64,000 nucleotides of DNA from GM7GCV1 sp965222065 (lineage in GTDB: Bacteria > Pseudomonadota > Gammaproteobacteria > Pseudomonadales > GM7GCV1), in assembly GCA_965222065.1 (NCBI GenBank), contig OZ244933.1:1240001-1304000 (forward strand), written 5' to 3'. Positions 1 to 8,433 of the stretch are shown one piece after another. A program made the position numbers and the translations under genes. The notes beneath the pieces were generated by a model. It was not told the origin of the DNA and made no database searches. It worked only from the letters and a program-made list of their open reading frames with translations. Each line of letters starts with the position of its first letter. Positions within the stretch are counted from its first letter, which is position 1.

Positions 1-401
1 TCCTGATGTTTGCCGATACCAAAAAAGATTCGCTCCCTTCCCTCAATCAGGCCTGGAAGAATGTCGTCGATATCATCGACAGGGAAAGCATCATCCGCCG
101 AATAATGGGCAATGCAGCCCTCAGGCCCCTCGCGAAAACCATCCCAGATTTCCCGCGAACGGTCCTTGTCCCGACAAAACAGGATGAATTCCCCCTGTTC
201 CCGCCCCGGCAAGAGTACGGCCACGGCATCGGGCTCGGGAAAACCAGTCAGGTACTCAAAATCACTATCCTGTCGAAAACGAAAGTGGGTATCACGACTC
301 CTGGTGACTTCGTGAGCGGCCGGAATGATGGCGACAGAATCGTCTCCTATCTGGTTCATCAAACTGCGTCGGCGCTTTTGGTATTCTTTCAGCTCAAACA
401 T
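1..401 (-). CDS. pepP: Xaa-Pro aminopeptidase, N-terminal part (cut by window edge)
   Basis: Only the first ~133 codons are present; the gene runs off the left edge. The translation begins MFELKEYQKRRRSLM and continues through the creatinase/prolidase-like N-terminal domain (AMP_N) typical of aminopeptidase P II, with the recognisable stretch DFEYLTGFPEPDAVAVLLPG. The family removes N-terminal residues preceding proline using two metals in a C-terminal pita-bread domain, which lies outside the window. The ATG overlaps the ygfB stop (TGATG), so the two are translationally coupled, as in other gammaproteobacteria where ygfB-pepP-ubiH-ubiI form one operon. Confidence 0.93.
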   Translation of the reverse strand, partial: MFELKEYQKRRRSLMNQIGDDSVAIIPAAHEVTRSRDTHFRFRQDSDFEYLTGFPEPDAVAVLLPGREQGEFILFCRDKDRSREIWDGFREGPEGCIAHYSADDAFPVDDIDDILPGLIEGRERIFFGIGKHQ

Positions 402-973
402 CAATGGATAACTCCCGACTCCTGATTCTGTTGCTCGGCAAGCTCGCGAAACTGATCAAATAGATTGAACGCCGCCAGCCTGACAAATTCACTGATTTCC
501 GCATAAAGGGCCTCGTTTTCGTCGGTTTCCTCCACCTCACTCTCCAGGCGCGATATCTCGACCAGATCGGCGAGTGTTTCTTCCTCTGCCTGCATGAGTT
601 TGGCCTCGTCGTCTCCGGCAGTGGATCCCAGGCCATTCAAAAAACCTTCACACCAGGCGGCCAACTCTTCCAGCCGGTCGGAAAGGGCAACACCATCCTG
701 GGGAAGAAACAGCCTGAAATCGAACAGCTCTTCATCCATGACCAGCACCCATCGTTCGATAAAGGTTTCGAGTTCATCCGAGAGAGGTTCCAGTTCACCT
801 GCCGGTACGTCAACATAGTCTGAAATCATTCCCAGACCAAAACTTCCCTGCAGATGATGACCAACCACATGTCGGCCACACAGGTGTCCATGTAATTCCG
901 CCGGTGAAACAAGTACCCCGGCAGTATCAAATTGCTCTACCATCTGCTGGTAAAGTATTTCCTTTGCATTCAT
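401..973 (-). CDS. ygfB: UPF0149 family protein YgfB
   Basis: 190-residue acidic, mostly helical protein of the YgfB/YecA (UPF0149) family. Visible family features are the N-terminal PAELHGHLCGRH stretch and the later GFLNGLG segment. A longer in-frame start exists at 1006, but ATG 973 (MNAKEILYQQ) fits the family N-terminus. It overlaps pepP by one base and diverges from the zapA unit. The molecular function of YgfB is not firmly established; in Pseudomonas it has been linked to regulation of ampDh3 and beta-lactam resistance (family knowledge, not visible here). Confidence 0.93.
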   Translation of the reverse strand: MNAKEILYQQMVEQFDTAGVLVSPAELHGHLCGRHVVGHHLQGSFGLGMISDYVDVPAGELEPLSDELETFIERWVLVMDEELFDFRLFLPQDGVALSDRLEELAAWCEGFLNGLGSTAGDDEAKLMQAEEETLADLVEISRLESEVEETDENEALYAEISEFVRLAAFNLFDQFRELAEQQNQESGVIH

Positions 974-1019
974 AATTAACCTTTTGATATAGAAGTAGTT
1001 TAGCACTTCATTTAGGCCA

Positions 1020-1048
1020 TTGACCGACCAGGTATAGATGCCTATAGT
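1020..1048 (+). promoter_or_regulatory. sigma-70-type promoter for the TIGR02449-zapA unit
   Basis: TTGACC at 1020-1025 and TATAGT at 1043-1048 are separated by exactly 17 bases. The predicted start near 1055 lies about 45 bases before the first ATG at 1100. It sits in the divergent ygfB/zapA gap and points toward zapA. Confidence 0.65.
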
Positions 1049-1099
1049 GCAAGCAGGCCTGACATTTAGAGAGCCAAACGGAATCTCCTATTTTACCCA

Positions 1100-1306
1100 A
1101 TGAGCGACGCAAGCCTTAAATCTCTTGAAGCAAAAATCGATGAGCTCATCGCTTTTGCCGCCCACCTTCAGCAAGAAAATGAAAGCTTGCGTGAACGTGA
1201 ATCCAATTTATTGAAAGAACGGTCACACCTCATTGAGAAGAACCAGGTTGTTCGCCAACGCGTTGAAGCCATCGTCAAACGCCTGAAATCCATGCAGGAT
1301 ACCTAG
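1100..1306 (+). CDS. TIGR02449-type small coiled-coil protein
   Basis: 68-residue, highly charged protein with heptad-like leucine spacing, consistent with one continuous coiled coil. Sequence and position directly before zapA match the TIGR02449 family of short proteins found next to zapA in many gammaproteobacteria, which resemble cell-division coiled coils of the ZapB type. It is followed 8 bases later by zapA, so the two are cotranscribed from the promoter at 1020. A division-related role is inferred from context only. Confidence 0.85.
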   Translation: MSDASLKSLEAKIDELIAFAAHLQQENESLRERESNLLKERSHLIEKNQVVRQRVEAIVKRLKSMQDT

Positions 1307-1314
1307 AGGCACTC

Positions 1315-1629
1315 ATGCAATCCAACGTCAGCCCGGTCACTATTACCCTTCTGGACAAGCAGTATCAGATTAACTGCAAGCAGGAAGAGCGCGAAGAACT
1401 GATTGAAAGTGCAAGGCTTCTCAATGCCAAACTTGCCGAGATAAAGAACAGCGGTGCAGTTATCGGCCTTGAGCGCATTGCCATTATGGCTGCATTAAAT
1501 CTTTCCCACGAGTTGGTTCGTACGCAAAAGGATGGCGACGCAGGCCAGGTTGTAGGTGCGGGACTGGAGCGCCTGCAAGATAAAATCAGCACCGCCATCG
1601 ATTCTCTCAATCCCTCCAATAAACTTTAA
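1315..1629 (+). CDS. zapA: cell division protein ZapA
   Basis: 104-residue ZapA: an N-terminal globular part (VTITLLDKQYQINC) followed by a C-terminal coiled coil ending in LQDKISTAIDSL. ZapA binds and cross-links FtsZ protofilaments at the Z ring. The length is normal and the ATG has a good GAGG ribosome site five bases upstream. The conserved order zapA - 6S RNA - ygfA follows, confirming the assignment. Confidence 0.95.
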   Translation: MQSNVSPVTITLLDKQYQINCKQEEREELIESARLLNAKLAEIKNSGAVIGLERIAIMAALNLSHELVRTQKDGDAGQVVGAGLERLQDKISTAIDSLNPSNKL

Positions 1630-1666
1630 CCTTTCCTGCCCCATATTATCCTGGGCTTTCAGGCGT

Positions 1667-1672
1667 TATAAT
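1667..1672 (+). promoter_or_regulatory. -10 box of the 6S RNA promoter
   Basis: Perfect TATAAT at 1667-1672, about seven bases before the predicted 5' end of 6S RNA. No convincing -35 hexamer is visible at the expected spacing. Confidence 0.6.
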
Positions 1673-1678
1673 ATATGC

Positions 1679-1855
1679 GTCCTTGAGATGTAGGCATGCT
1701 GATATGTCCTTGAGCCGATGCTTACATACCTAGGATTCTCTTTCGAAGCGACTGTTGTGCATGTCCGCGCGACGGAAAGCCTGATGTCTCTTCTGGAGTT
1801 TCCACCTTGAACCTAAGGGTTCAAGGCCTACTCAGCTTGTCACATCTCTTGGATC
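1679..1855 (+). ncRNA. ssrS: 6S RNA
   Basis: About 177 bases between zapA and ygfA, the standard place for 6S RNA. The 5' segment CCTTGAGATGT (from ~1681) pairs with ACATCTCTTGG (1842-1852) as the closing stem. The family-diagnostic hairpin ACCTTGAACC...GGGTTCAAGG is at 1803-1826, and CCTTGAGCCGAT near 1708 matches the conserved 5' region. 6S RNA binds sigma-70 RNA polymerase by mimicking an open promoter and lowers transcription in stationary phase. Ends are estimated from the closing stem and the TATAAT at 1667. Confidence 0.93.
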
Positions 1856-1888
1856 CTTATTCCCTTTCAGCGGCTGTTGGCTAAAAAC

Positions 1889-2455
1889 ATGAACAAGGAA
1901 CAGCTTCGAAAAACTTTGCGCACTGCCCGCGCCAATCTGTCTGCAGAACAACAAACACAAGCCAGCCAATCGCTTTTGCAGAATTTTCTGGATTTTGGTT
2001 TTTCCAGGCTAAAACGAGTTGCACTCTATCTGGCCGCCGATGGAGAAATAGACCCGACACCTATTTGCAATCACCTTTGGAAGCAGGGATCCGAGGTCTT
2101 CCTCCCCCGACTTGTCGATAAAAAAATGGGGTTTTCACCCTACCGGCCCGACAGTCATCTCAGGCCTAACAAATATGGAATTCCTGAACCCGATGGGCAG
2201 TTGTCCTTTGGGCCCAACGTATTGGATCTGGTCTTGATGCCACTGGTGGGTTTTGATCACCAGGGCAACCGGCTTGGTATGGGCGGTGGTTTTTATGACC
2301 GTACATTTGCTGCAAAAAGCGGGCAGGCAAAAAAGCGCCCCATGCTGGTGGGTCTGGCTCATGAATGCCAGCGCATGGAGCACATCGACACTGAAGAATG
2401 GGACATCCCCTTGGACGCGGCAATTACCGATCAGGGAACTTACCGGTTTAAATAA
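1889..2455 (+). CDS. ygfA: 5-formyltetrahydrofolate cyclo-ligase
   Basis: 188-residue 5-FCL, which uses ATP to convert 5-formyl-THF to 5,10-methenyl-THF and salvages folate. Family signatures seen are the N-terminal basic segment (LRKTLRTARANL), LYLAADGEIDPTPI, and the C-terminal phosphate-binding motif GNRLGMGGGFYDRTF. A TTG four codons upstream (1877) is in frame, but ATG 1889 fits the family better. The gene follows 6S RNA directly; in E. coli the ssrS transcript reads into ygfA, and the same is likely here. Confidence 0.94.
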   Translation: MNKEQLRKTLRTARANLSAEQQTQASQSLLQNFLDFGFSRLKRVALYLAADGEIDPTPICNHLWKQGSEVFLPRLVDKKMGFSPYRPDSHLRPNKYGIPEPDGQLSFGPNVLDLVLMPLVGFDHQGNRLGMGGGFYDRTFAAKSGQAKKRPMLVGLAHECQRMEHIDTEEWDIPLDAAITDQGTYRFK

Positions 2456-2488
2456 TCTCTCCGCGTGGATAACGAACGAGTATCAACA

Positions 2489-2520
2489 TGGGGTCAGAGT
2501 AAATTTTTACTCTGACCCCA
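2489..2520. repeat. perfect 15-bp inverted repeat, GGGGTCAGAGTAAA-type palindrome
   Basis: TGGGGTCAGAGTAAA (2489-2503), a two-base TT centre, then its exact complement (2506-2520). It lies between the convergent ends of ygfA and ilvA, five bases from the ilvA stop codon. A near-copy occurs at 56876-56907. It could act as a bidirectional terminator, but it lacks a clean U tract and its recurrence elsewhere points to a dispersed REP-like element. Confidence 0.85.
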
Positions 2521-2525
2521 AATTT

Positions 2526-4037
2526 CTAGCTCAGGAAGAGCTGATACGCCGGATTGTCACTCTCATCCCAGAACGGATAGCCGAGCTCCTTGAGCATGGT
2601 ATTGACCTGTTTACGCTCGGAGACAGGCACCTGCATCCCCATCAGTACCCGGCCATAGGCTGCACCATGGTTGCGATAATGAAACATGGAAATGTTCCAG
2701 CGTGACCCCAAAGTGGTCAAAAACTGCATCAGGGCACCCGGACGCTCCGGAAATTCAAACCGGTAGACGACTTCATCTTCCACTGCCTGGCCATGGCCGC
2801 CAACCATATGGCGGATATGCAGCTTGGCCATTTCGTTATCGGTGAAGTCTTCCACCGCGTAGCCATCCTTTTTGAGCTCTTTCAAAAGCGCCTGGCGGTC
2901 GTCTTCAGACTGGATCTGGACACCACAAAAGATATGCGCATCCCGACTATCTGAATAGCGATAGTTAAACTCGGTAATACTTCGTTTACTCAACGCCTTA
3001 CAAAATGCTTTAAAACTGCCCGGTTTCTCGGGAATGGTTACCGCCAACACAGCCTCATGTTTTTCACCGATCTCGGTACGCTCCGAGATGTAACGCAGGC
3101 GGTCAAAATTCATGTTGGCACCACAGTTTATGCCGACCAGGGTTTTACCCTCGCAACCCTCGCGCTCAACATATTTTTTTATACCGGCAAGCGAAAGTGC
3201 ACCCGCCGGCTCCACAATGGACCGGGTGTCTTCAAAAATATCCTTAATGCTGGCACAGAGTTCATCCGTGGAGACGGTAATCACCTCGTCAACGGTATCC
3301 TTCAGGATACGAAATGTTTCCTTGCCAATTTGCTTCACAGCAACGCCGTCGGCAAACAGTCCAACCTGTTTGAGCACACCACGTCGACCGGTTTTCATTG
3401 CCAGCTCAAGGCAGGCACTGTCTTGTGGTTCCACGGCAATAATTTTTACTTCGGGCCGAACATACTTTACATAGGCTGCAATACCGGCAGCGAGGCCACC
3501 CCCTCCGACCGCGATAAAAATCGCATCCAGCTGGTCCGGGCACTGACGCAGAATCTCCATCCCAAGCGTTCCCTGGCCTGCGATCGTCTCGGGATCGTCG
3601 TAAGGATGCACATAGGTATAGTCATGCTTTTTAACCAAACCCTGGGAATGCTGGAACGCCTCATCGAACGAGTCACCATGGAGGACAACCTTTGCTCCAT
3701 AGGCCCTGACCGCATTTACCTTAATAGTGGGTGTGGTTTTAGGCATTACAATCGTGGCCTTGATCCCCAAATGCTGGGCACCAAGTGCCACGCCCTGGGC
3801 ATGGTTGCCTGCAGAGGCCGCAACGACTCCGCGTTGGCGTTCCGCTTCTGTCAAACTCAACAGCTTGTTATAGGCGCCACGAATCTTGAAGGAAAAAACC
3901 GGTTGCAGGTCCTCCCGCTTAAGCAATACACGATTACCCAACCGCCGCGACATGATTTTTGCCTCATCCATGGGGGTTTCATGGACCAGATCATAAATAC
4001 GGGCGTCGAGTATTTTCTTAATGTACTTTTGTGTCAT
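2526..4037 (-). CDS. ilvA: threonine ammonia-lyase, biosynthetic
   Basis: 503-residue full-length IlvA, which deaminates threonine to 2-oxobutanoate in isoleucine synthesis. The PLP-binding lysine sits in FSFKIRGAYNK (about residues 48-58), with the glycine loop VGGGGLAAGIAAY and the SAGNHAQGVALGA motif. Two C-terminal ACT-like regulatory subdomains (about 325-410 and 420-500) indicate isoleucine inhibition and valine activation as in E. coli IlvA, unlike the short catabolic TdcB. It is divergent from rpiA, the order seen in Pseudomonas and relatives. Confidence 0.97.
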   Translation of the reverse strand: MTQKYIKKILDARIYDLVHETPMDEAKIMSRRLGNRVLLKREDLQPVFSFKIRGAYNKLLSLTEAERQRGVVAASAGNHAQGVALGAQHLGIKATIVMPKTTPTIKVNAVRAYGAKVVLHGDSFDEAFQHSQGLVKKHDYTYVHPYDDPETIAGQGTLGMEILRQCPDQLDAIFIAVGGGGLAAGIAAYVKYVRPEVKIIAVEPQDSACLELAMKTGRRGVLKQVGLFADGVAVKQIGKETFRILKDTVDEVITVSTDELCASIKDIFEDTRSIVEPAGALSLAGIKKYVEREGCEGKTLVGINCGANMNFDRLRYISERTEIGEKHEAVLAVTIPEKPGSFKAFCKALSKRSITEFNYRYSDSRDAHIFCGVQIQSEDDRQALLKELKKDGYAVEDFTDNEMAKLHIRHMVGGHGQAVEDEVVYRFEFPERPGALMQFLTTLGSRWNISMFHYRNHGAAYGRVLMGMQVPVSERKQVNTMLKELGYPFWDESDNPAYQLFLS

Positions 4038-4161
4038 AGCGGGTTTCTTCTTAAAATGCAGCGGAATGCTCGGTCAATCAGACCGCGCAGCATAGTATCA
4101 ATAACCAGGCCGCGCACCAAACCAGTTCTTGCGGCCTCTTTACTGGAGCAATCGCAAGTCG

Positions 4162-4812
4162 ATGGATAAACAAACCCAGGATGCACTAAAACAACAGGTC
4201 GCTGCCAAAGCCATTGACTATGTCATGACCAGATTAAAGCCCACCGATATTCTCGGCATTGGCACCGGGTCAACCGCCAATTTCTTTATCGATATGCTTG
4301 GCGAACACAAAGACAGGTTTGCTGCGGCGGTTGCCAGCTCTGAAGCATCCGCAGAACGCCTGAAAGCCCAGGGTATTGAAGTCAGGGACCTGCGGGAGGT
4401 GGATCACATCGCCATCTATGTCGATGGCGCTGACGAGGTTAACGCCAAGAAGGAAATGATCAAAGGTGGCGGCGGCGCCCTGACCCGCGAAAAAATTGTC
4501 GCCGCGGCCAGCGACGAGTTTGTGTGTATTGTCGACAGCAGCAAGCAGGTTGAGGTTTTGGGTAAATTCCCACTGCCGATCGAGGTTATTCCCATGGCGG
4601 CCAACCTGGTAGCCAGGCAATTAAAGGAATATGGCGGTGATCCTGTGCTGCGCGAGGGCGTGATTACTGACAACGGTAACCTGATTATTGATTTGCACGG
4701 CCTGAAAATAGAAAACGCCCCGGAAATGGAGCGTTCTCTCAATCAGATCACCGGCGTGGTGACCAATGGGCTGTTTGCAGTCAGCCCGGCAACGGTAGTG
4801 CTAACCAGTTAG
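4162..4812 (+). CDS. rpiA: ribose-5-phosphate isomerase A
   Basis: 216-residue RpiA interconverting ribose-5-P and ribulose-5-P in the pentose phosphate pathway. Signatures: LGIGTGSTANFFID (phosphate binding), YVDGADEVN with the catalytic aspartates, and MIKGGGGALTREKIVA. The longest frame opens at a TTG at 4129; ATG 4162 (MDKQTQDALKQ) matches family length. Its stop overlaps the stop of the convergent lipoprotein gene (4809-4812) with no room for a terminator. Confidence 0.96.
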   Translation: MDKQTQDALKQQVAAKAIDYVMTRLKPTDILGIGTGSTANFFIDMLGEHKDRFAAAVASSEASAERLKAQGIEVRDLREVDHIAIYVDGADEVNAKKEMIKGGGGALTREKIVAAASDEFVCIVDSSKQVEVLGKFPLPIEVIPMAANLVARQLKEYGGDPVLREGVITDNGNLIIDLHGLKIENAPEMERSLNQITGVVTNGLFAVSPATVVLTS

Positions 4813-7193
4813 TCAGTACAGCTAAATGACCTGGTGGCCACAATGCCGCCAGCACTACCCGGCACCTCTACAGTCAGCGTAACAAGGCCTGTACTGGGTG
4901 TATCATCTGCCGCTAATGCCACGGCAAATGCCTGGCTGCCAATGCTGTTGGAGTCCGGCGTCGTATAGGAAACAGGCCCACCAATCTCACAGTTTGTGGT
5001 CGCTACGTTGAATGTTGTTCCTGAGGGCAGAGGCCCGTTAAAAAGGTCTGAAATACGGAACACCCGTGTAACCGGCAAATCCCCAGACCCTACATCGGGG
5101 TCGGCAAGAATCTGAGTGCCTGTGGAATCGTAAACTTCAATAAAAGGTGTCGATCCACCCACATTCAGTACCACCTGATCGCGCACTGTGACCAGCGCTG
5201 TTGTGCAATCACCATTGGCGGCGTCGATTGGCTGACATAGGCTGCCATTATAGATGCCATTGCCACGATCGTAGATCCCGTTGGAATCAAAGTCGACAAA
5301 CTCCTCTTCCCCGCCACCTTCCTGCCAGTCGGCACAGAGCTCGGCCTCACCGACCATCTCGGTGGTATTGCCATCGCCATCAATATCATTGACGTCGACG
5401 ACAGGCACAATGCTGTTGCCAGTACCCACGCCTGTACAGGCGCCTGAGGTTTCGGCACCACCGAAGACTCCGTCCTCGTTTTTATCGATAAAAGCTTCGG
5501 GCAGATCAACAAAAGGCTCGCCCACCTCGTAAAGACCGTTACCGTTGGAATCAATAAAGGATTCTTCACCGGTGGCGTAAGCCAGAATGGTAGTACGGCC
5601 ACCGTAGATCTGACCGGGGAAATCAATGTCAGCTGGATCAGTCAGCACCGTGGGGCAGGGGTTTCCGGTACCAATAGCGCCGCCGCCAGAATCCGTATCG
5701 GGAGTGCCATCAAAGTTTGAGTCACAAGCAAGCTGGGTAATCCGTAACACTCTACCCGTACTGGCAAATAATGGGAGCCGCTCGTCCTGGCTGGTCCAAG
5801 TGGCCGAACAGGCACCTTCTACCGTGTCACAAGAACCGACAATAGCTCCATATTCCGTAGTAAAAATTACGGTCGTGCCATCGGGTACCGGGTTGTTAAA
5901 CGAGTCTGCTGCTCGAACGGTAAGCTCGGAATTAAAACCGTCAAAATCAAACCCGCCGGGGTTCAGGATACTTGCCGAAAGCGAGAAGGATTCGTTATCC
6001 GGCTGCCCTGTTGTTACAGCCAATGCGCCGGAAATAGTGCTGATTACAGTTCCTGAGCCATCAACTTCAACGGATGCTTCAATACGGACAGAGGTAGGTA
6101 CCGTACCTGCTTGAACAATAAACGTCGCCTCGCCCGCTCCATTGGTATTTGCTGTCGCAGTACCCGTATCATTACCACCAATCGTGATGCCACCAATGAC
6201 GGATGAAAGCATCGCTGTCACCTCCTCTCCGACGGCGGGATCACCTAGCTCAGAAAGAACCCTGAAGGTGACCTGGGACGTATCAGTGCCTGTCCCCCTG
6301 AGCGTAATTTGGTTGGGATCGGACTGTACAAAGTTAATGGAACCCACATCTGCCGATTCGATAAACACTGACCCTGTCGCCGAAACGCCTGTCAGTTCCG
6401 CTACGTTGGCCGTAATATTTACGTCACCCTCACAGCTATTTGCGCGGAAAGTTGACACGGCGATGCCATTGGAAGTGGTTACATCGGTATCAACCTCTGC
6501 CGCAGCACAATCAGTGGTAAATTCAATGGTCAGGGGCGAGGTAAAGGCCTCAGTCTGATCATTGTCCGAGACCACTACAACCCTGAGAACAGTTGTACCA
6601 CCTGCAGATAAATTTCCTGTGGCTGAAATAGCGATCTCTCCATCTACAAAGGCGATGTTATCGGGATCAGCAAAACCATTACTATCTCGACCTAACTGTA
6701 GATCGACGCTACCGAAAGAAAAGTTCTGGCTTTGGGAAACATCAGAAAAAGTCGCCGTAAGCGTAGCTGCTCCACTTAGGCTGGCGTCGCTGGCGGTAAC
6801 ACGGGTGGCGGCAACACCATTAGAATTGGTTAGCACCTGGGAAGGAGAGACTGCGCCCGCGGAGGTAGTCATGGAAACAATAGCGCCAGTGACCGGATCC
6901 CCTGTCGCAGTCTCGGTAACCCGGGCCACAAAAAATGCCGAACCAAATGAACTTACAGAGCTGACTTCCGTCGAGTTCTCCAGGTCATCAAGGTCGACAT
7001 CGGTATTGTAAAGACCAACCTCAATTGAATAGGTTTCGGAAACACTTCCATCATCCGGGTCGTCGGCTTCGCCCCCACCGCCACCACCATTATTGATGGG
7101 TGCCGTTCCGCCGCCACCACCACAGGCAGCTAGCGCGAAAAGAGCAAAAAACAGCAGGATCGAGGATTGAATACGTTGAATATGCTTGCGCAT
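4809..7193 (-). CDS. large Ig-repeat (Big_1-like) lipoprotein with calcium-binding-type loops
   Basis: 794-residue protein of unknown specific function. A signal peptide ends in the lipobox LAAC (Cys24), followed by glycine runs and an acidic linker. Residues ~55-520 contain repeated beta-rich units with phrases such as GDPVTGAIVSMTT, NGVAATRVTA and NTNGAGEATFIV, typical of Big_1 (intimin/invasin-like) Ig domains. Residues ~540-645 hold a cluster of Asp/Asn-Gly loops (DSNGNGLYEVGE, DKNEDGVFGGAE, DIDGDGN, DFDSNGIYDRG) resembling calcium-binding EF-hand or thrombospondin-type-3 loops. A final Ig-like unit closes the protein. It is probably outer-membrane-anchored and surface or periplasmic; an adhesive or structural role is inference. 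It appears to be monocistronic. Confidence 0.8.
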   Translation of the reverse strand: MRKHIQRIQSSILLFFALFALAACGGGGGTAPINNGGGGGGEADDPDDGSVSETYSIEVGLYNTDVDLDDLENSTEVSSVSSFGSAFFVARVTETATGDPVTGAIVSMTTSAGAVSPSQVLTNSNGVAATRVTASDASLSGAATLTATFSDVSQSQNFSFGSVDLQLGRDSNGFADPDNIAFVDGEIAISATGNLSAGGTTVLRVVVVSDNDQTEAFTSPLTIEFTTDCAAAEVDTDVTTSNGIAVSTFRANSCEGDVNITANVAELTGVSATGSVFIESADVGSINFVQSDPNQITLRGTGTDTSQVTFRVLSELGDPAVGEEVTAMLSSVIGGITIGGNDTGTATANTNGAGEATFIVQAGTVPTSVRIEASVEVDGSGTVISTISGALAVTTGQPDNESFSLSASILNPGGFDFDGFNSELTVRAADSFNNPVPDGTTVIFTTEYGAIVGSCDTVEGACSATWTSQDERLPLFASTGRVLRITQLACDSNFDGTPDTDSGGGAIGTGNPCPTVLTDPADIDFPGQIYGGRTTILAYATGEESFIDSNGNGLYEVGEPFVDLPEAFIDKNEDGVFGGAETSGACTGVGTGNSIVPVVDVNDIDGDGNTTEMVGEAELCADWQEGGGEEEFVDFDSNGIYDRGNGIYNGSLCQPIDAANGDCTTALVTVRDQVVLNVGGSTPFIEVYDSTGTQILADPDVGSGDLPVTRVFRISDLFNGPLPSGTTFNVATTNCEIGGPVSYTTPDSNSIGSQAFAVALAADDTPSTGLVTLTVEVPGSAGGIVATRSFSCTD

Positions 7194-7438
7194 CGGAAGC
7201 CTCTCTGGTGCTCATGTAGAACGAGCAGTTTCTCTGAACTATACCCAATACCACCCCCTACAAGTAGCAATTGGGCATTCCCGGACTCGTCAATGAGCCA
7301 ACTTGGTGACCGAATATAGCAATATTTCCCGGCAGGGGGCAAAGAATATTCGGTTTTTTTAGAAGTTTTTGAACTATTTCCGCTAACTAACTGAAATTTC
7401 TGTCAAATAATCGCAGCAATTCTTTGAAACAGTTCATA

Positions 7439-7467
7439 AAAAAGGGGGAATTAAATTCCCCCTTTTT
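7439..7467. terminator. terminator after the tkt-epd-pgk-aldolase operon
   Basis: Inverted repeat with GGGGGAAT (7444-7451) pairing with ATTCCCCC (7455-7462), flanked by A and T runs that extend the stem and give a U tract on either strand. It begins about 20 bases beyond the aldolase stop at 7486. Confidence 0.85.
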
Positions 7468-7485
7468 CATTTTCATTTAAGCAGT

Positions 7486-8379
7486 TCAGGTTCTTGATGC
7501 CTGAAAAATTGACTCGATGGAGGCATCCAGCATGGCGTTAAATTCATCATCGCTTTGTCGGGCCGATAATCCCTCGGTCAGGGCACGAGAAAAACTGGCG
7601 ATCATGCCTGTATTTTCTTTCAGCCGGCGATTTGCATCATCGCGAGTGTAACCACCCGAAAGCGCAACCACCCGAACCACATTGGGGTGCTCAATGCATT
7701 CTTTATAAAAATTGGCCTGATCGGGCAGTGTCAGCTTCAACATCACTTTCTGATCTGCATCCAACATATCCAGTTGCTTGAGTATTTCCGCCTTGAGAAT
7801 GGTTTCCGCTTCGGCCTTGGTCGGGCTGTGGATATCAATTTCCGGCTCAATAATCGGCACTAGTCCGGCTGAAACAATTTGTTTGCCTATCTCGAACTGC
7901 TGGTCGACAACAGAGGAAATTCCTTCCTCATTGGCCGCCTTGATGACCGATCGCATCTTGGTACCAAACACACCCTGGGATTTGGCTTTTTCCAGCAACG
8001 GGCCCAGATCGCGAATGGGCTTCATCAGCTGGACATCGTTCGCTTCTTCGGCAAGGCCCTTATCGACTTTCAGGAAAGGAACCACCTGTTTTTGTTCCCA
8101 TAGATACCTGGCCGATGAGTGCCCTTCGATTTCACGATCAAGCGTGTTTTCAAACAGGATCGCTCCCAGAATCCGGTCACCATCAAAGCTTGGGCTGGTG
8201 ACAATACGGGTACGCATCTGGTGCACCAGCGAAAACATTTCTTCGTCATTGCTGTAAGCATCTTCTTCAATGCCATATAGCCTCAATGCCTTGGGCGTGC
8301 TCCCGCCACTCTGATCCAGCGCGGCAATAAACCCTTCCGCATTGGTTACCTTGTCTAACTGTTGATCAAATGTGCTCAT
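7486..8379 (-). CDS. fda: class I fructose-bisphosphate aldolase
   Basis: 297-residue aldolase of the Staphylococcus-type class I family (Schiff-base, metal-independent), cleaving fructose-1,6-bisphosphate. Motifs: ALDQSGGSTPKAL near the N-terminus, VVPFLKVDKGLAEE, GTKMRSVI, PIIEPEIDI, the Schiff-base lysine region VMLKLTLP and ALSGGYTRDDANRRL. It is the last gene of tkt-epd-pgk-fda. In enterobacteria and pseudomonads this slot usually carries the unrelated class II zinc aldolase, so this is a non-orthologous replacement. A terminator follows. Confidence 0.95.
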   Translation of the reverse strand: MSTFDQQLDKVTNAEGFIAALDQSGGSTPKALRLYGIEEDAYSNDEEMFSLVHQMRTRIVTSPSFDGDRILGAILFENTLDREIEGHSSARYLWEQKQVVPFLKVDKGLAEEANDVQLMKPIRDLGPLLEKAKSQGVFGTKMRSVIKAANEEGISSVVDQQFEIGKQIVSAGLVPIIEPEIDIHSPTKAEAETILKAEILKQLDMLDADQKVMLKLTLPDQANFYKECIEHPNVVRVVALSGGYTRDDANRRLKENTGMIASFSRALTEGLSARQSDDEFNAMLDASIESIFQASRT

Positions 8380-8433
8380 GAATTTCTCTAGGTTATTTCT
8401 GATTCTGTTTATCCTGGCCTTGAGTTCAGTGGG

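Noticed and set aside
3057..4169. 370-residue plus-strand frame opposite ilvA
   Set aside because: It is the antisense shadow of ilvA, without protein-like character.
5626..7011. Three long plus-strand frames opposite the Ig-repeat lipoprotein
   Set aside because: Low-complexity Ser/Thr/Val/Pro translations are complements of the Ig-repeat codons; no ribosome sites.
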